Source: Pseudomonas helleri (GTDB lineage Bacteria; Pseudomonadota; Gammaproteobacteria; Pseudomonadales; Pseudomonadaceae). Taken from it: a stretch of DNA of 64,000 nt. Below, piece by piece: positions 43,845 through 52,141 of the stretch. Every line of letters starts with the position of its first letter. Within the stretch, counting starts at the first letter, position 1. The stretch lies in the NCBI RefSeq assembly GCF_001043025.1, contig NZ_JYLD01000003.1:248001-312000 (forward strand), given 5' to 3'. Under the pieces are notes generated by a model. The model saw nothing but the letters and a program-made list of their open reading frames with translations, was not told where the DNA came from and ran no database searches. A program made the position numbers and the translations under genes.

Positions 43845-44849
43845 ATGCCGATCCGTCATTGCATCGTTCATTTGATTGAGAAAAAACCCGACGGTACGCC
43901 CGCTGTTCTCCATGCCCGCGACTCTGAATTGGCCGAGTCCCAGGCCATCGAGAACATGCTTGCAGACCTCAACGAAAGCTATAACGCCAAGCAAGGCAAA
44001 GCCTGGGGCTTTTTCCATGCTGAATCCGGGGCGCATCCGTTCAGCGGCTGGCTCAAGGAATACATGGAGGGCGGCCAGGACTTCACCGCGTTCAGCCGTG
44101 TGGCCGTCGAGCACCTGCAAAAGCTGATGGAAGAATCCAACCTGTCGGTGGGCGGCCACGTGCTGTTTGCCCATTACCAGCAAGGCATGACCGACTACCT
44201 GGCCATCGCCCTGTTGCACCACAGCGACGGCGTGGCGGTGAACTCGGAACTGGACGTGACCCCGTCACGCCATCTGGACCTGGGCCAGTTGCACCTGGCG
44301 GCGCGGATCAATATTTCCGAGTGGCAGAACAACAAACAGTCCAAGCAGTACATTTCCTTTATCAAAGGTAAAAACGGCAAAAAGGTCTCTGAGTATTTCC
44401 GCGACTTTATCGGTTGCCAGGAAGGCGTCGACGGCCCCGGCGAAACCCGCACGCTGCTCAAGGCGTTCAGTGATTTCGTTGAAAGCGAAGACCTGCCCGA
44501 AGAGTCCGCCCGGGAAAAAACCAAGACCCTGGTGGACTACGCTAGCAGCCAGGCCAAAATCGGTGAACCGATGGGCCTCGAAGAGTTGTCGGAGTTGATC
44601 GACGAAGAGCGCCCAAAGGCGTTTTACGACCACATCCGCAACAAGGACTACGGCCTGTCGCCGGAAATTCCGGCAGACAAACGCACCCTGAACCAGTTCC
44701 GTCGCTTCACCGGGCGCGCTGAGGGCTTGTCTATCAGCTTTGAAGCCCACCTGCTGGGCTCCAAGGTCGAATTCGATGAAGAAGCCGGCACACTCGTCAT
44801 CAAGGGCCTGCCGACCCAACTGCTCGACCAGCTCAAGCGCAACAAGTGA
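43845..44849 (+). CDS. ndpA: Nucleoid-associated protein NdpA (YejK family)
   Basis: 334 residues, family length. It begins [17 protein letters not shown] and carries the family core with [16 protein letters not shown] and [18 protein letters not shown] segments. YejK/NdpA is an abundant nucleoid protein that in Escherichia coli contacts topoisomerases. Divergent from HU, another nucleoid protein. The stop overlaps the glutaredoxin start by one nucleotide (TGATG). Confidence 0.93.
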   Translation: MPIRHCIVHLIEKKPDGTPAVLHARDSELAESQAIENMLADLNESYNAKQGKAWGFFHAESGAHPFSGWLKEYMEGGQDFTAFSRVAVEHLQKLMEESNLSVGGHVLFAHYQQGMTDYLAIALLHHSDGVAVNSELDVTPSRHLDLGQLHLAARINISEWQNNKQSKQYISFIKGKNGKKVSEYFRDFIGCQEGVDGPGETRTLLKAFSDFVESEDLPEESAREKTKTLVDYASSQAKIGEPMGLEELSELIDEERPKAFYDHIRNKDYGLSPEIPADKRTLNQFRRFTGRAEGLSISFEAHLLGSKVEFDEEAGTLVIKGLPTQLLDQLKRNK

Positions 44850-45199
44850 TGTTGAACGGCATCCTCAAGAAAGTCCTGTTTGTGCTGGTGGTGGTCGTGG
44901 TCTTTCAGAACTGGGGCAAGATCGAGCGGGTGCTAAACCCCTCCGGTGTTGTCCCGGAACACACCCGGGCCAGCGCCCGGGTGGTGCTGTACGCCACCGA
45001 GTGGTGTGGCTACTGCAAGGCCACGCGACGCTTTCTGGACCAGAAAGGCATCCCGTACACAGAGTTTGATATCGACAAGGATGCCGTCGCCCGCCAGACC
45101 TACGAAGCATTGGGCGGGCGCGGGATTCCGATTCTGGACGTCAATGGCACCTTGCTCAGGGACTTCAACCCGGACGCGATCCTCGCGGCGTTGAAATAA
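44849..45199 (+). CDS. Membrane-anchored glutaredoxin
   Basis: 116 residues from an ATG sharing one base with the ndpA stop. An N-terminal helix (KKVLFVLVVVVVFQNW, about 6-22) anchors the protein. A glutaredoxin fold with active site CGYC at about 54-57 follows, then the cis-Pro loop GGRGIPIL. The remote C-terminal is FNPDAILAALK. Its orientation puts the fold on the far side of the membrane or in the cytoplasm, which sequence alone does not settle. It reduces disulfides or glutathione adducts by family. It is coupled to ndpA. Confidence 0.85.
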   Translation: MLNGILKKVLFVLVVVVVFQNWGKIERVLNPSGVVPEHTRASARVVLYATEWCGYCKATRRFLDQKGIPYTEFDIDKDAVARQTYEALGGRGIPILDVNGTLLRDFNPDAILAALK

Positions 45200-45209
45200 C
45201 CAAAAATCT

Positions 45210-45276
45210 GTAGGAGCGAGCTTGCCTCGCGATCTTTTGATCGTTTAAAAGATCGCGAGACAAGCTCGCTCTTACA
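45210..45276. repeat. REPIN, TGTAGGAGCGAG family, abutting the GIY-YIG gene
   Basis: Inverted pair with arms of about 30 bp; the right head reads GCTCTTACA instead of GCTCCTACA. The GIY-YIG gene ends inside this head, and its stop TAA is part of the repeat. Confidence 0.93.
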
Positions 45277-45535
45277 GTGCCAACTGGCTTTGCACCAGGC
45301 ACTCTTTGGCGCTTTTCTTGAGCTTTTTAATCAGCCGTTCCTGACGCAAGGCTTCGCCTTTGTCTGGCCACGATTCGACATAGACCAGGGCCACCGCAGG
45401 GCTTGAGGCAAAAAAGCGCGCGCCTTTACCGGTCTGATGCTGCACGAAGCGGCGCGCCGGGTCATCGCTGATGCCGCAGTACAACGAACCATTGGCCGCA
45501 CGCACCAAATACACAAACCAAGGCTTGGAACTCAC
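45272..45535 (-). CDS. GIY-YIG nuclease-fold protein
   Basis: 87 residues from a GTG at 45535, three bases after the upstream gene's stop. The core [24 protein letters not shown] carries the GIY-YIG pattern (Y-L and Y-C-G) followed by the conserved Arg; the later [11 protein letters not shown] is also typical. Stand-alone UPF0213/YhbQ-like members have uncertain function. The stop codon lies in the head of a REPIN, so the last residues are next to repeat DNA. The long open frame upstream overlaps the NTF2-like gene. Confidence 0.82.
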   Translation of the reverse strand: MSSKPWFVYLVRAANGSLYCGISDDPARRFVQHQTGKGARFFASSPAVALVYVESWPDKGEALRQERLIKKLKKSAKECLVQSQLAL

Positions 45536-45537
45536 AT

Positions 45538-46008
45538 TTAACGTCCGGCTTGATACGCTTTGAGGCCTTTTTGCGCTTGGGCGCGAATGGCGTTTTTCAC
45601 CAGTGGTGTCCAGCCCAGCAAAACGCCCTTGGCCCCCAGCGCCTGCCGCGACCAGCGCCACAGGTCAAAGTGGTCATGGTGCTCGCAGATTTTGCCGTCG
45701 CGAAAAACAAACCGTGCCTGAATATCGTTAACCACCGTATTGCCGGTCTGGCTGAACAGATACGTCGCCACCCAATGTGCACTGCCGCGTTGCGCATCGG
45801 CCTGAACCTGATCGAAGGTCAGGCTGAAATCCTTGGCCCGCGTGGTCAGCATGCGCCACATGTCGGTGGCGTTGTGACCGCGCAGTTCGCCAAAGACCGG
45901 GTCGCTGAACACTACGTCGTCGGTGTAGCACTCGCCCATCGCTTGCGCATCAAGCTGTGCAAACGCTTGGTAAAAACGCGTGATTAACGCTTGATGGTCT
46001 TGGCTCAT
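45538..46008 (-). CDS. NTF2-like (SnoaL-type) protein
   Basis: 156 residues from ATG at 46008. The domain begins [20 protein letters not shown] and includes [16 protein letters not shown] and [12 protein letters not shown], the cone-shaped nuclear transport factor 2 fold used by ketosteroid isomerase-like proteins. No substrate can be assigned. The open frame extends 210 codons into the neighbouring transporter without similarity and is rejected. It lies just upstream of the GIY-YIG gene. Confidence 0.78.
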   Translation of the reverse strand: MSQDHQALITRFYQAFAQLDAQAMGECYTDDVVFSDPVFGELRGHNATDMWRMLTTRAKDFSLTFDQVQADAQRGSAHWVATYLFSQTGNTVVNDIQARFVFRDGKICEHHDHFDLWRWSRQALGAKGVLLGWTPLVKNAIRAQAQKGLKAYQAGR

Positions 46009-46064
46009 GGCAGGGTCCGTGCGGGTAGGAATCTGTGCACGATAATCTGCAATGAGCCGAAACA

Positions 46065-47360
46065 CTACGGGCTTTGAATTTTCTCGCTCTGCACGTTGAC
46101 GTACAACGCGCGCCCGGCCCCCAGCCCCGCGACGATGGCACACAGGCCAATCACGGCAAAAATCCAGCCCAGTGCATCCCAACCACCGGTGACTTCGTGC
46201 ACCACGCCCACCGCCAGAGGGCCCAGTGACGCCAGGGTGTAACCCACGCCCTGGGCCATGCCCGAGAGGTTGGCGGCGACGTGCGAGTCGCGAGAGCGCA
46301 GCACAATCAGGGTCAACGCCAGGCTGAACGTCCCGCCCTGCCCCAGGCCCAGCACAACAGCCCAACTCCACAAGCTGTCCATCGGCGCATACAGACAGCC
46401 AAACAGCCCGGCCAGGGTCAGGCCCATGACCAGCACGATCGCCAGACGCTGATCCTTGCCCCGCGTCGCCAGCCAGGGCGCTGTCAGTGCCGTGGCCAAC
46501 TGCACGATCACTGAACCTGACATCACCAGGCCGGCATCGGTCGGGGTCAGCCCACGGCCGATCAGAATCGATGGCAACCAACCAAACACGATGTAGGACA
46601 ACGACGATTGCAGGCCCATGTAGAGCGTCACTTGCCATGCCAGCGGATCGCGTAAAAGCCCCTGCACGCGGTAAGCCACGTTGTGCGCGCCTTGACGCTT
46701 ACCCACCTGCGGCAACCAGAAAATGGCCGCCAACAAGGCCGGCAAGGCCCAAAAGCCCAGGCCCATTGCCCAGCTGTCGCCCAGGTAATGGCTCAGCGGC
46801 ACCGTCGCCCCGGCCGCCAGTGCTGCGCCGAGGCACAACGCCATGGTGTAGACGCCGGTCATGGTCCCGGCATGTCCGGCAAAATCGCGTTTGATAATCC
46901 CCGGCAGCAACACGCCAATCACGCCGATACTGGCCCCTGCCAGAATGCTCCCGGCAAACAGCCCGACCTCACCCAGGCAACTGCGCAGCACGATCCCGCC
47001 GCCCAACGTCAGAAGAATCCCGAGTACCACCCGCTCAGTGCCAAAACGCCGCGCCAGAATCGGCGCCAAAGGCGCAAATACGCCCAGACACAGCACGGGC
47101 AAGGTGGTCAGTAAACCGGCCTGCGCGGCCGACAAGCCCAGGCTGTCCGACACAATACCCAGCAAGGGCGCCACGCTCGACAGCGCCGGGCGCAAATTCA
47201 GCGCCACCAGCACCAGCCCCAGCAGCAACAACCACGGGCGCAGCACCACGGGTGGCGTCTGTTGTACGTGTTCGTCATCAACTTCGGCGTCGATCAGTAA
47301 TTCTTCCAGTTCATCCAGATGACGAACGGCTTCGCTGCTGGCTGACGAGGGATGGTTCAT
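46065..47360 (-). CDS. CynX/NimT-family MFS transporter
   Basis: 431 residues from ATG at 47360, chosen for the GGAGAAGG ribosome site; an ATG 24 nt upstream overlaps the regulator gene. About twelve helices with the CynX/NimT-like N-terminus LVALNLRPALSSVAPLL. It also has the GLLTTLPVLCLGVFAPL region. Family members export or import cyanate, 2-nitroimidazole or unknown compounds. It follows the GntR regulator by 13 nt, so it is probably under its control. Confidence 0.85.
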   Translation of the reverse strand: MNHPSSASSEAVRHLDELEELLIDAEVDDEHVQQTPPVVLRPWLLLLGLVLVALNLRPALSSVAPLLGIVSDSLGLSAAQAGLLTTLPVLCLGVFAPLAPILARRFGTERVVLGILLTLGGGIVLRSCLGEVGLFAGSILAGASIGVIGVLLPGIIKRDFAGHAGTMTGVYTMALCLGAALAAGATVPLSHYLGDSWAMGLGFWALPALLAAIFWLPQVGKRQGAHNVAYRVQGLLRDPLAWQVTLYMGLQSSLSYIVFGWLPSILIGRGLTPTDAGLVMSGSVIVQLATALTAPWLATRGKDQRLAIVLVMGLTLAGLFGCLYAPMDSLWSWAVVLGLGQGGTFSLALTLIVLRSRDSHVAANLSGMAQGVGYTLASLGPLAVGVVHEVTGGWDALGWIFAVIGLCAIVAGLGAGRALYVNVQSEKIQSP

Positions 47361-47373
47361 GGCCTTCTCCGGT

Positions 47374-48033
47374 TCAGGGTTCATTGATCAACGTCCGGCA
47401 AAGCGCCATAGCCCGTTGTGGGTCTTGTTGTTTGACGGCCTCCAAGAGTTCGACATGCAGGTCGAACACCGATTGGCGGCGCGGGTAAATATCCAGCGTC
47501 TTGCGCAACTGACTGGAAACAATGCTTGAGGTGTAGCGGTACAACTCCGTCAACGCCGGGTTATGCGCGGCATCGATCAAATGCTGATGGAACTGCAAGT
47601 CACAGCAGATGTAGGTGTCGAGTTCGCCGTGATAGTGCTGGCCACTGAGATCGAGCGCTTGCTGCATCAGGCGCAAGTCCTCATCGGTACGGCGTACGGC
47701 CGCCAGGCCAACGGCCTCAACTTCAAGGATGTGGCGCATCTCGCGCACCTGGTCCATCGAACAGGCCGACAACGTGCGCAAGGTGTCCATGGGATCGACC
47801 CGCCCGCGCAAGTAACTGCCGTCGCCCTGACGGATATCAATCAGCCCGGCAAAGGCCAGCACGCGCATGGCTTCGCGCACCGTATTGCGGCTTATGCCCA
47901 ACTCCGCCGCCAACTCCGGCTCCGTCGGCAAACGCTGGCCGACCTCCCAGGCGCCGTTGTTAATTCGCGTGCGCAGTTGTTCAAGGGCCTGATCGACCAG
48001 GGAGCGTTTTATCAATGGAGAAGCGTCTGTCAT
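47374..48033 (-). CDS. GntR/FadR-family transcriptional regulator
   Basis: 219 residues from ATG at 48033 with AAGGAC upstream. The N-terminal winged helix (GQRLPTEPELAAELGISRNTVREAMRVLAFAGLI) covers about 30-80. The C-terminal FCD ligand domain has helical segments and conserved His. It likely represses itself and the adjoining transporter. A perfect 7-bp inverted repeat lies just upstream of its start. Confidence 0.9.
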   Translation of the reverse strand: MTDASPLIKRSLVDQALEQLRTRINNGAWEVGQRLPTEPELAAELGISRNTVREAMRVLAFAGLIDIRQGDGSYLRGRVDPMDTLRTLSACSMDQVREMRHILEVEAVGLAAVRRTDEDLRLMQQALDLSGQHYHGELDTYICCDLQFHQHLIDAAHNPALTELYRYTSSIVSSQLRKTLDIYPRRQSVFDLHVELLEAVKQQDPQRAMALCRTLINEP

Positions 48034-48045
48034 GGAATCCGTCCT

Positions 48046-48066
48046 TTCATCCAATCATAGGATGAA
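48046..48066. promoter_or_regulatory. Candidate GntR operator
   Basis: TTCATCC-N7-GGATGAA, a perfect 7-bp inverted repeat centred about 23 bp upstream of the regulator start. It overlaps a possible -10 (TATGAT on the minus strand), as expected for autorepression. Confidence 0.6.
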
Positions 48067-48127
48067 TTTTCTTACATGCTAGTCAGCGCCTTTCCTTAGA
48101 GCAATCAACTACAGATTAAAGGGCCGC

Positions 48128-48143
48128 TTAATTTGAAAATTAA
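48128..48143. other. AT-rich palindrome in the GntR-mqsR spacer
   Basis: TTAATTT-GA-AAATTAA, perfect 7+7. It may be structural or a second operator. It lies in an AT-rich stretch unlike the surrounding genome. Confidence 0.4.
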
Positions 48144-48146
48144 TCG

Positions 48147-48175
48147 TTGAATTAAAAACCCTTAAAGGGTAATTT
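48147..48175 (+). promoter_or_regulatory. Candidate mqsRA promoter with embedded operator
   Basis: TTGAAT (48147-48152) and TAATTT (48170-48175) are spaced 17 bp apart. The perfect 13-bp palindrome ACCCTT-A-AAGGGT at 48158-48170 fills the spacer and touches the -10. MqsA of Escherichia coli binds palindromes of the AACCT-N3-AGGTT kind upstream of mqsRA; this one is of the same type. Confidence 0.55.
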
Positions 48176-48199
48176 TTGAGCGCATCGAGGCACTCTCTT

Positions 48200-48460
48200 A
48201 TGGAAAAGAAGACACCCCATTACACCCTTAAGTGCATCCAGGACGACGTAAAACGGCTGGGAGCCGTGGCGTTTACCAAAAGTGCGCTGGATGGTGGGCG
48301 CATGCTGGGGCTAACACTTGCCCAGATGCTTTGGGTGATCGCGTCTCTGGAGCGCAGGCTCTTGTACAAATCAATGTCGACTTACGCAGACCCCAAAGTC
48401 TGGCAAGACGTCTACCACGCTCAAGCCTACGGCTTGGCCCTGTACATCAAGGTGACCTAA
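48200..48460 (+). CDS. mqsR: MqsR-like mRNA interferase toxin
   Basis: 86 residues from ATG at 48200 (GAGG 10 nt upstream). The family pattern is seen in LLYKSMSTYADPKVWQDVY, equal to the LYKSMTTYADH-WQDVYH block of MqsR. MqsR is a ribosome-independent endoribonuclease cutting mRNA at GCU-like sites in Escherichia coli. The protein is about 12 residues shorter than Escherichia coli MqsR (98). The antitoxin follows 47 nt downstream, and the order toxin first is that of mqsRA. The region is AT-rich. Confidence 0.85.
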   Translation: MEKKTPHYTLKCIQDDVKRLGAVAFTKSALDGGRMLGLTLAQMLWVIASLERRLLYKSMSTYADPKVWQDVYHAQAYGLALYIKVT

Positions 48461-48507
48461 CGTCCCGGTGGAGGGCCGCCCGTCATTGCCTTCAAGGAAA
48501 AAGACTG

Positions 48508-48984
48508 ATGAGCAAGCATGATTGCTACACCTGTGGCGCACCCAACGCGATGCACCCGTTTAAGGGCCGCGATTTCACGGTGACGTTCAAACAATTAACC
48601 CGCCACGTGCCCAATCTGGCAGGCGAGCAATGCAGTGAATGTGCTGAGGTCGAGTTCGATGCGCCCAGCGCAGAGCGTTATGCCCAGGCAGGTGATGAAC
48701 TGATCGAGGATGCCAAGCGGGTCGTGGCAGACGAGATGAAACGTATCCGGCGTAAATTGCACTTCACCCAAAAAAGCGCGGTGCAGTTACTGTCCGGCGG
48801 CGGCCACAATGCATTCAGCCGCTATGAGCGGGCCGAAGTCGAACCGCCCAAACCGCTGTTTGTGTTGATGCGCCTGCTCGATCTCCACCCGGAACTGGTC
48901 AAAGAGCTGCACGCGATTTACGAATGCGCGGATATCAATGCGCTGTTGGAGCAGAAGCAACAACAGCGCGAGAAAACACGTTAA
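48508..48984 (+). CDS. mqsA: MqsA-like antitoxin with zinc ribbon and HTH
   Basis: 158 residues from ATG at 48508 (AAGGA, 8 nt spacing). The N-terminal zinc ribbon (CYTCG at 6-10 and EQCSECAE at about 37-44) neutralises the toxin in the known family. The C-terminal Xre HTH contains GGGHNAFSRYERAEVEPP, the MqsA DNA-recognition helix. It is longer than Escherichia coli MqsA (131), with an extra 20-25 C-terminal residues rich in Gln and Lys. It likely represses the operon through the palindrome at 48158. Confidence 0.88.
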   Translation: MSKHDCYTCGAPNAMHPFKGRDFTVTFKQLTRHVPNLAGEQCSECAEVEFDAPSAERYAQAGDELIEDAKRVVADEMKRIRRKLHFTQKSAVQLLSGGGHNAFSRYERAEVEPPKPLFVLMRLLDLHPELVKELHAIYECADINALLEQKQQQREKTR

Positions 48985-49006
48985 CCCCTCTGTAGTCGCG
49001 TTAGCA

Positions 49007-49771
49007 TCAATGCAGAATTTGATTCAGGAACAGTTTGGTCCGGTCGTTCTGCGGGTTGTCGAAGAAGTCATTCGGCGCGGCCTGCTCGACGATTTCACCC
49101 TTGTCCATAAAGATCACCCGGTTGGCCACGGTCCGGGCAAAGCCCATTTCGTGGGTCACGCAGAGCATGGTCATGCCGTCTTCGGCCAGGCCGATCATGG
49201 TGTCGAGTACTTCCTTGACCATTTCCGGGTCGAGCGCTGAAGTCGGCTCGTCGAACAACATGATTTTGGGCTTCATGCACAGCGCACGGGCAATCGCCAC
49301 CCGCTGCTGCTGACCACCGGACAACTGCCCCGGAAACTTGTGGGCCTGCTCCGGAATACGCACGCGCTGCAAGTAATGCATGGCGATTTCTTCTGCCTGG
49401 CGCTTGGGCATTTTGCGCACCCACATCGGCGCCAACGTGCAGTTTTGCAGGATGGTCAGGTGCGGGAACAAGTTGAAGTGCTGGAACACCATGCCGACTT
49501 CACGGCGCACGGTTTCGATCTGCTTGATGTCGTTGGTCAGCTCAACCCCATCCACCACAATGCGCCCTTGCTGATGCTCTTCAAGGCGATTGAGGCAGCG
49601 AATGGTGGTCGACTTGCCCGAACCCGAAGGCCCGCACAACACGATCCGTTCACCCGCCTGCACGTTCAGGTTGATGTCCTTGAGCACGTGAAACTGGCCG
49701 TACCACTTGTTAACGTCCTGCATTTGAATAATGCCTTCAGGGCTAGCAGGCTTTTTAATTGCTTCACTCAT
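49007..49771 (-). CDS. aapP: Amino-acid ABC transporter ATP-binding protein AapP
   Basis: 254 residues from ATG at 49771 (GGAG upstream). Walker [11 protein letters not shown], signature LSGGQQQR and Walker B IMLFDEP are present. It drives import by the AapQM permease with the AapJ binding protein, a polar-amino-acid uptake system with broad L-amino-acid specificity in relatives. Last gene of aapJQMP. Confidence 0.94.
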   Translation of the reverse strand: MSEAIKKPASPEGIIQMQDVNKWYGQFHVLKDINLNVQAGERIVLCGPSGSGKSTTIRCLNRLEEHQQGRIVVDGVELTNDIKQIETVRREVGMVFQHFNLFPHLTILQNCTLAPMWVRKMPKRQAEEIAMHYLQRVRIPEQAHKFPGQLSGGQQQRVAIARALCMKPKIMLFDEPTSALDPEMVKEVLDTMIGLAEDGMTMLCVTHEMGFARTVANRVIFMDKGEIVEQAAPNDFFDNPQNDRTKLFLNQILH

Positions 49772-49783
49772 ATCCAACTCCTA

Positions 49784-50881
49784 CTAACGCTTGTGGCCAG
49801 TGTCCAGCTTGCGCTCCAGATGTATGGAGTAGCGGGACATACCGAAACAGAAAATCCAGAACACCAGGGCAGCAAACACATAACCCTCGGTCGCCATGCC
49901 CAGCCAGGTCGGGTCGGCGGCGGCTTGTTTGACGCTGTTGAGCAGGTCAAACAGGCCGATGATGATCACCAGGCTGGTGTCCTTGAACAGGGCAATAAAG
50001 GTGTTCACGATGCCGGGAATGACCAGCTTCAGGGCTTGCGGCAAGATCACCAGGCCCATGCTGCGCCAATAACCCAGGCCCATGGCTGCCGACGCTTCGT
50101 ACTGACCTTTGGGAATGGCCTGAAGGCCACCGCGCACCACTTCGGCCACGTACGCCGACTGGAACAGGATCACCCCGATCAGCGCCCGTAGTAGCTTGTC
50201 GAAGTTCATGCCTTCAGGCAGAAACAACGGCAGCATCACCGAGGACATGAACAGCACGGTGATCAGCGGCACACCACGCCAGAACTCGATGAACGTCACG
50301 CACACCACGCGAATCGCCGGCATGTCCGAGCGACGCCCCAATGCCAGCAAGATGCCCAATGGCAGTGCTCCGGCGATGCCCACGGTGGCGATCACCAGCG
50401 TCAGCATCAGGCCGCCCCATTGGCTGGTGGCGACGGTGGTCAGGCCCCAATGTCCACCGTGCAGCAGGCTGTAGGCGAGGATCGGGTAGATCACTAAAAA
50501 GCTCAGCCCATAAACCGCCTTGTGTTTGAAGCGCGAAATAAACAACGGTGCAGCACCAAAGATGGCCAACAACACCGTCGTATCGACGCGCCAGCGCAAC
50601 GCTGCCGGGTAATAGCCGTACATGAACTGGCTAAAACGCTGCTCGATAAACACCCAGCACGCACCGCTTTTGGTGCAATCAGCCCGGGTCGTACCCACCC
50701 AATTGGCGTCAAAGAGCGTCCAGCTCAGCAACGGCGGCACGATCAACCAGACCAGGTAGAGCGCAAACAGCGTGAGCAAGGTGTTGAGCCAACTGGAAAA
50801 CAGGTTCGCCCGTGCCCAGGCAACCACGCCAATCCGGTTGCCCGGTGGCGGCATATCAGGTTTGAAAACATGCGTCGTCAT
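49784..50881 (-). CDS. aapM: Amino-acid ABC transporter permease AapM
   Basis: 365 residues, HisM/GlnP-type permease with an extended N-terminal half, as in AapM. Conserved loop EVVRGGLQAIPKGQYEAS-AALG is the coupling EAA motif. Several helices. The start has GAGGGCG 5 nt upstream. 10 nt after aapQ and 12 nt before aapP. Confidence 0.93.
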   Translation of the reverse strand: MTTHVFKPDMPPPGNRIGVVAWARANLFSSWLNTLLTLFALYLVWLIVPPLLSWTLFDANWVGTTRADCTKSGACWVFIEQRFSQFMYGYYPAALRWRVDTTVLLAIFGAAPLFISRFKHKAVYGLSFLVIYPILAYSLLHGGHWGLTTVATSQWGGLMLTLVIATVGIAGALPLGILLALGRRSDMPAIRVVCVTFIEFWRGVPLITVLFMSSVMLPLFLPEGMNFDKLLRALIGVILFQSAYVAEVVRGGLQAIPKGQYEASAAMGLGYWRSMGLVILPQALKLVIPGIVNTFIALFKDTSLVIIIGLFDLLNSVKQAAADPTWLGMATEGYVFAALVFWIFCFGMSRYSIHLERKLDTGHKR

Positions 50882-50891
50882 GGTCGCGCCC

Positions 50892-52073
50892 TCACCGTTC
50901 GATCAGCGCAATGCGCGTGTTGTACCAGTTCATCAGCAGCGAAATGCTGATGCTGATCGCCAGATAAACGCTCATGGTGATGGCAATCACTTCAATCGCT
51001 TGCCCGGTCTGGTTCAGCACCGTACCGGCAAACAGCGAAACCATTTCCGGGTAGCCGATACCTGCTGCCAACGATGAGTTTTTCACCAGGTTGAGGTATT
51101 GGCTGGTCAGCGGCGGAATGATTACTCGCAGCGCCTGCGGGATGATCACCTTGCGCAGCGTCGGCCCTGGGCGCAGGCCCAACGAGGCCGCAGCTTCGGT
51201 CTGGCCATGGCTGACCGACTTGATGCCCGAACGCACGATCTCGGCAATAAAGGCCGCGGTATACACCGTGAGGGCGATGGTCAGCGCCAGCAGTTCCGGG
51301 ATCAGCACCCAGCCACCAACAAAGTTGAAGCCCTTGAGCTCGGGCATTTCCCAATGCACTGGCGCACCGACTACCAGCGCGCACAGCCCTGGAATCACCA
51401 GCAACAGGCCCAACGCGGCCCAGAAGGTGTGAAACGCAACACCGGTGGCTTCAAAGCGTTTTTTCGCCCAGCGCACCATCACCACCACGGCCACAATCGC
51501 CAGCAGCACACTGATCACAAACGGCCAGAACGCAGGTGTCGCAATGGCGGCCGGCATGTTAAGGCCACGGCTGCTCATGTAAAACGTGTCGGCAAAATTG
51601 TGGCTGTTACGCGGCCCCGGCATGGTCAGAAAGACCGCGAAGTACCAGAACAGGATTTGTAGCAACGGCGGGATATTGCGAAAAACTTCAACGTAGACCG
51701 TCGCCAGCTTGTTAATCATCCAGTTCGGAGACAAACGCGCGACGCCGACAATAAAGCCCAGAATGGTCGCCAGGACCACGCCAATCACCGACACCAGCAG
51801 CGTGTTCAGCAAGCCGATCACAAAGACCCGGGCGTAGCTGTCGGACTCGGTGTAATCAATTAAATGCTGCGCAATACCAAACCCGGCACTGCGTTCCAAA
51901 AAGTCGAAACCCGAGGTAATCCCCCGGTGTTGCAGATTGGTCTGAGTGTTGTTGAACAAGTACCAACCCATGAAGACCACCAACGCGACGGTGATGATCT
52001 GAAATACCCACGCACGCACACGTGGATCGCCAAGGCTGAGCCTGGGCTTGGGTGCGCCGACTTTTGTCTGCAT
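50892..52073 (-). CDS. aapQ: Amino-acid ABC transporter permease AapQ
   Basis: 393 residues from ATG at 52073, permease with an extra periplasmic segment after helix 2 that separates AapQ from short permeases. EAA motif as EIVRSGIKSVSHGQTEA. Frame open 37 codons further but unlike the family. Forms the heterodimer with AapM. A stem-loop with U-tract lies between it and aapJ. Confidence 0.93.
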   Translation of the reverse strand: MQTKVGAPKPRLSLGDPRVRAWVFQIITVALVVFMGWYLFNNTQTNLQHRGITSGFDFLERSAGFGIAQHLIDYTESDSYARVFVIGLLNTLLVSVIGVVLATILGFIVGVARLSPNWMINKLATVYVEVFRNIPPLLQILFWYFAVFLTMPGPRNSHNFADTFYMSSRGLNMPAAIATPAFWPFVISVLLAIVAVVVMVRWAKKRFEATGVAFHTFWAALGLLLVIPGLCALVVGAPVHWEMPELKGFNFVGGWVLIPELLALTIALTVYTAAFIAEIVRSGIKSVSHGQTEAAASLGLRPGPTLRKVIIPQALRVIIPPLTSQYLNLVKNSSLAAGIGYPEMVSLFAGTVLNQTGQAIEVIAITMSVYLAISISISLLMNWYNTRIALIER

Positions 52074-52095
52074 GAAATGCCCCAGTAAAAAATGG

Positions 52096-52131
52096 ATCAA
52101 AAACAGCACCCGGTGGTTGGCCCACCGGGTG
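52096..52131 (-). terminator. Attenuating terminator between aapJ and aapQ
   Basis: CACCCGGTGG/CCACCGGGTG 10-bp stem with 5-nt loop, followed on the minus strand by CTGTTTTTG. It would let aapJ mRNA exceed aapQMP mRNA, as usual for binding-protein genes. Confidence 0.8.
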
Positions 52132-52141
52132 ACAGGGCTTA

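Noticed and set aside
48990..48999. Short CTGTAGTCGC match after mqsA
   Set aside because: Only about ten bases of the TGTAGTCGCTG family; may be a decayed REP head but too short to call.
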